The notes below the pieces were generated by a model, which had not been told where the DNA came from, did not search any database, and saw nothing but the letters and a program-made list of their open reading frames with translations. The position numbers and the translations under genes are program-made. This document shows, piece after piece, positions 63,282 through 64,000 of a DNA stretch of 64,000 bases; within the stretch, counting starts at the first letter, position 1; every line of letters begins with the position of its first letter. This stretch comes from Halobacteriales archaeon QS_4_62_28 (GTDB taxonomy: Archaea; Halobacteriota; Halobacteria; Halobacteriales; Haloarculaceae): positions 41,514 to 105,513 of the forward strand of contig PXRO01000004.1 in NCBI GenBank assembly GCA_003021685.1, in the 5' to 3' direction.

Positions 63282-63305
63282 TGAATAGTTTCACGAAATC
63301 GGTCG

Positions 63306-63390
63306 TATACCGGCGGACGTACACACCGATACATTCAGCCCAGGGACCGTGACGGCCGAGATGTATCAGACGGTACGTCAACCGGTATAT
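63306..63390. repeat. Dispersed hairpin element, copy 3, inverted
   Basis: TATACCGGCGGACGTAC (63306-63322) and the near-complement GTACGTCAACCGGTATA (63373-63389) form the arms, with two mismatched positions. The middle CAGGGACCGTGACGGCCGAG is the reverse complement of the middle of copies 1 and 2, so this copy is inverted. It lies between hisG and the minus-strand membrane gene. Confidence 0.85.
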
Positions 63391-63764
63391 CAGCCGACGA
63401 GACCGAAGATGTTGTTGAGTGCGAGACCCATGACGCCAGCGAACGCGAAGTGCAGGGCAACGAGCGGTGCTGCCGAGGTCCACTTGAGTCGGTAGACGTA
63501 ACTGATGGCGATCAGGTCCGTCAACAGAGTGACGACGATTGTCACGAAAATTAACAGGCCACTCGTAGTATAGGCTTGCAACAGAAGCGAGACGACCGCC
63601 GGCCCGACCGCGGCGGCGGCCGCCCGCTGGCTGGGGACCTCCCCGATGAAGAAGACGGCTGCCAGGTGAAGTGTGATGGCATAGAACAGCCAGGCGAGCA
63701 GGAGAGTGACACCGATGGCCAGCAGTCCACCGCCGGTGACACTGGTCTGCAGCGAAACTACCAT
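63390..63764 (-). CDS. Four-helix membrane protein of unknown function
   Basis: A 124-residue protein with four predicted membrane helices at about residues 10-30, 45-62, 68-88 and 100-120, and a GGGLLAIGVTLLLAWLFYAI start. The ATG at 63764 was chosen; the longer frame adds a stretch without coding character. It resembles a haloarchaeal membrane family of unknown function (I remember DUF7473-like). Its stop abuts the third hairpin repeat. Confidence 0.65.
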   Translation of the reverse strand: MVVSLQTSVTGGGLLAIGVTLLLAWLFYAITLHLAAVFFIGEVPSQRAAAAAVGPAVVSLLLQAYTTSGLLIFVTIVVTLLTDLIAISYVYRLKWTSAAPLVALHFAFAGVMGLALNNIFGLVG

Positions 63765-63891
63765 GATCGCGTCTACGATTGGCCGGCTAAAGGATGCATC
63801 GAAGGCAATTACAGTCGCTCGGACGACAGAAGAGAACGAAAAAGGGTGGGTCAACTCCGGGGTACTATTCGGATATGCAACCGTACCGGAT

Positions 63892-64000
63892 ATGTCGGAG
63901 ACACCGAAAGCCCTCGTACAGTTGCGGTCCCGGGACCCACGCTGCGCTCCAGTAGGTGCTTGCGGGGTCCGGGTTCCCGCAACTGCACTCGCCCTTTCAT
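63892..64000. other. Unresolved sequence at the right edge
   Basis: AGTTGCGG (63920-63927) pairs with CCGCAACT (63977-63984), and TCCCGGGACCC next to it pairs partly with GGGTCCGGG, so the region can form a stem of about 18 bp. Open frames exist on both strands; an ATG at 63892 would start an acidic-poor plus-strand frame running off the edge. I cannot decide whether this is a structured RNA gene, the start of a coding gene, or simply a GC-rich palindrome. Confidence 0.3.

Noticed and set aside
1..64000. rRNA genes, CRISPR arrays and a replication origin
   Set aside because: None of the expected sequences or genes (16S/23S, cas, orc1/cdc6 with origin repeats) was seen.

Overview
The window is a 64 kb piece of haloarchaeal chromosome. 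The proteins are acidic, the DNA is GC-rich, many genes have a TATA-like box about 25-30 nt before the start codon and little or no leader, secreted proteins carry Tat/lipobox or Thr/Asp-rich tails, and several archaeal marker genes are present (tiaS, hef, archaeal threonine synthase, an A24 prepilin peptidase, a TrmB regulator, a BAT/HTH_10 regulator, ArgW-dependent arginine genes). The malate dehydrogenase looks closest to what I remember from Haloarcula, so a member of the Haloarculaceae is likely; this is an impression, not a search result.

Layout. 1-0.9 kb: the broken 3' end of a sulfatase. 1-11 kb: housekeeping genes (A24 peptidase with an internal tandem repeat, hisI, a DUF7118-like protein, glmM, pyrE, glutaredoxin, a COG1395-type regulator divergent from tiaS, a threonine-synthase paralogue, an M14-type amidohydrolase). 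11-16 kb: potassium-related RCK/TrkA proteins around citrate synthase. 16-19.5 kb: two regulators. 19.6-21.1 kb: a TnpB-only insertion element with a small AbrB-like gene and a one-base frameshift. 21-25.5 kb: ilvA, tRNA-Ser(GGA), membrane and secreted proteins and a decayed gene. 25.7-34.9 kb: a full arginine pathway, argGH followed by argWXCBDEF, using the ArgW (LysW-type) carrier protein. 35-45.6 kb: a carbohydrate island on both strands: a TrmB regulator fused to a PfkB-like domain, an ABC transporter (ATPase, binding protein, two permeases), a GH172/DUF2961 glycosidase, a DUF624-like membrane protein, a YdjM-like membrane protein and a fructosamine-kinase-like protein. 45.8-64 kb: regulators and core metabolism (thrC, serA, a CBS protein with glyS and a dolichol-kinase-like gene, hef, mdh, ahcY with an MTA/SAH deaminase, hisG).

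The strongest candidates for something undescribed are: (1) the sugar island with its regulator-kinase fusion and a recurrent GGTAC-type palindrome near its promoters; (2) a family of about 84-bp hairpin elements with 16-17 bp terminal inverted repeats, present three times in this window, one copy inverted; and (3) the AbrB-TnpB cassette. Several broken genes (sulfatase, TnpB, a DUF7345-like gene) indicate local decay, though some of the frameshifts could be sequencing errors. No rRNA, CRISPR array or replication origin was seen.
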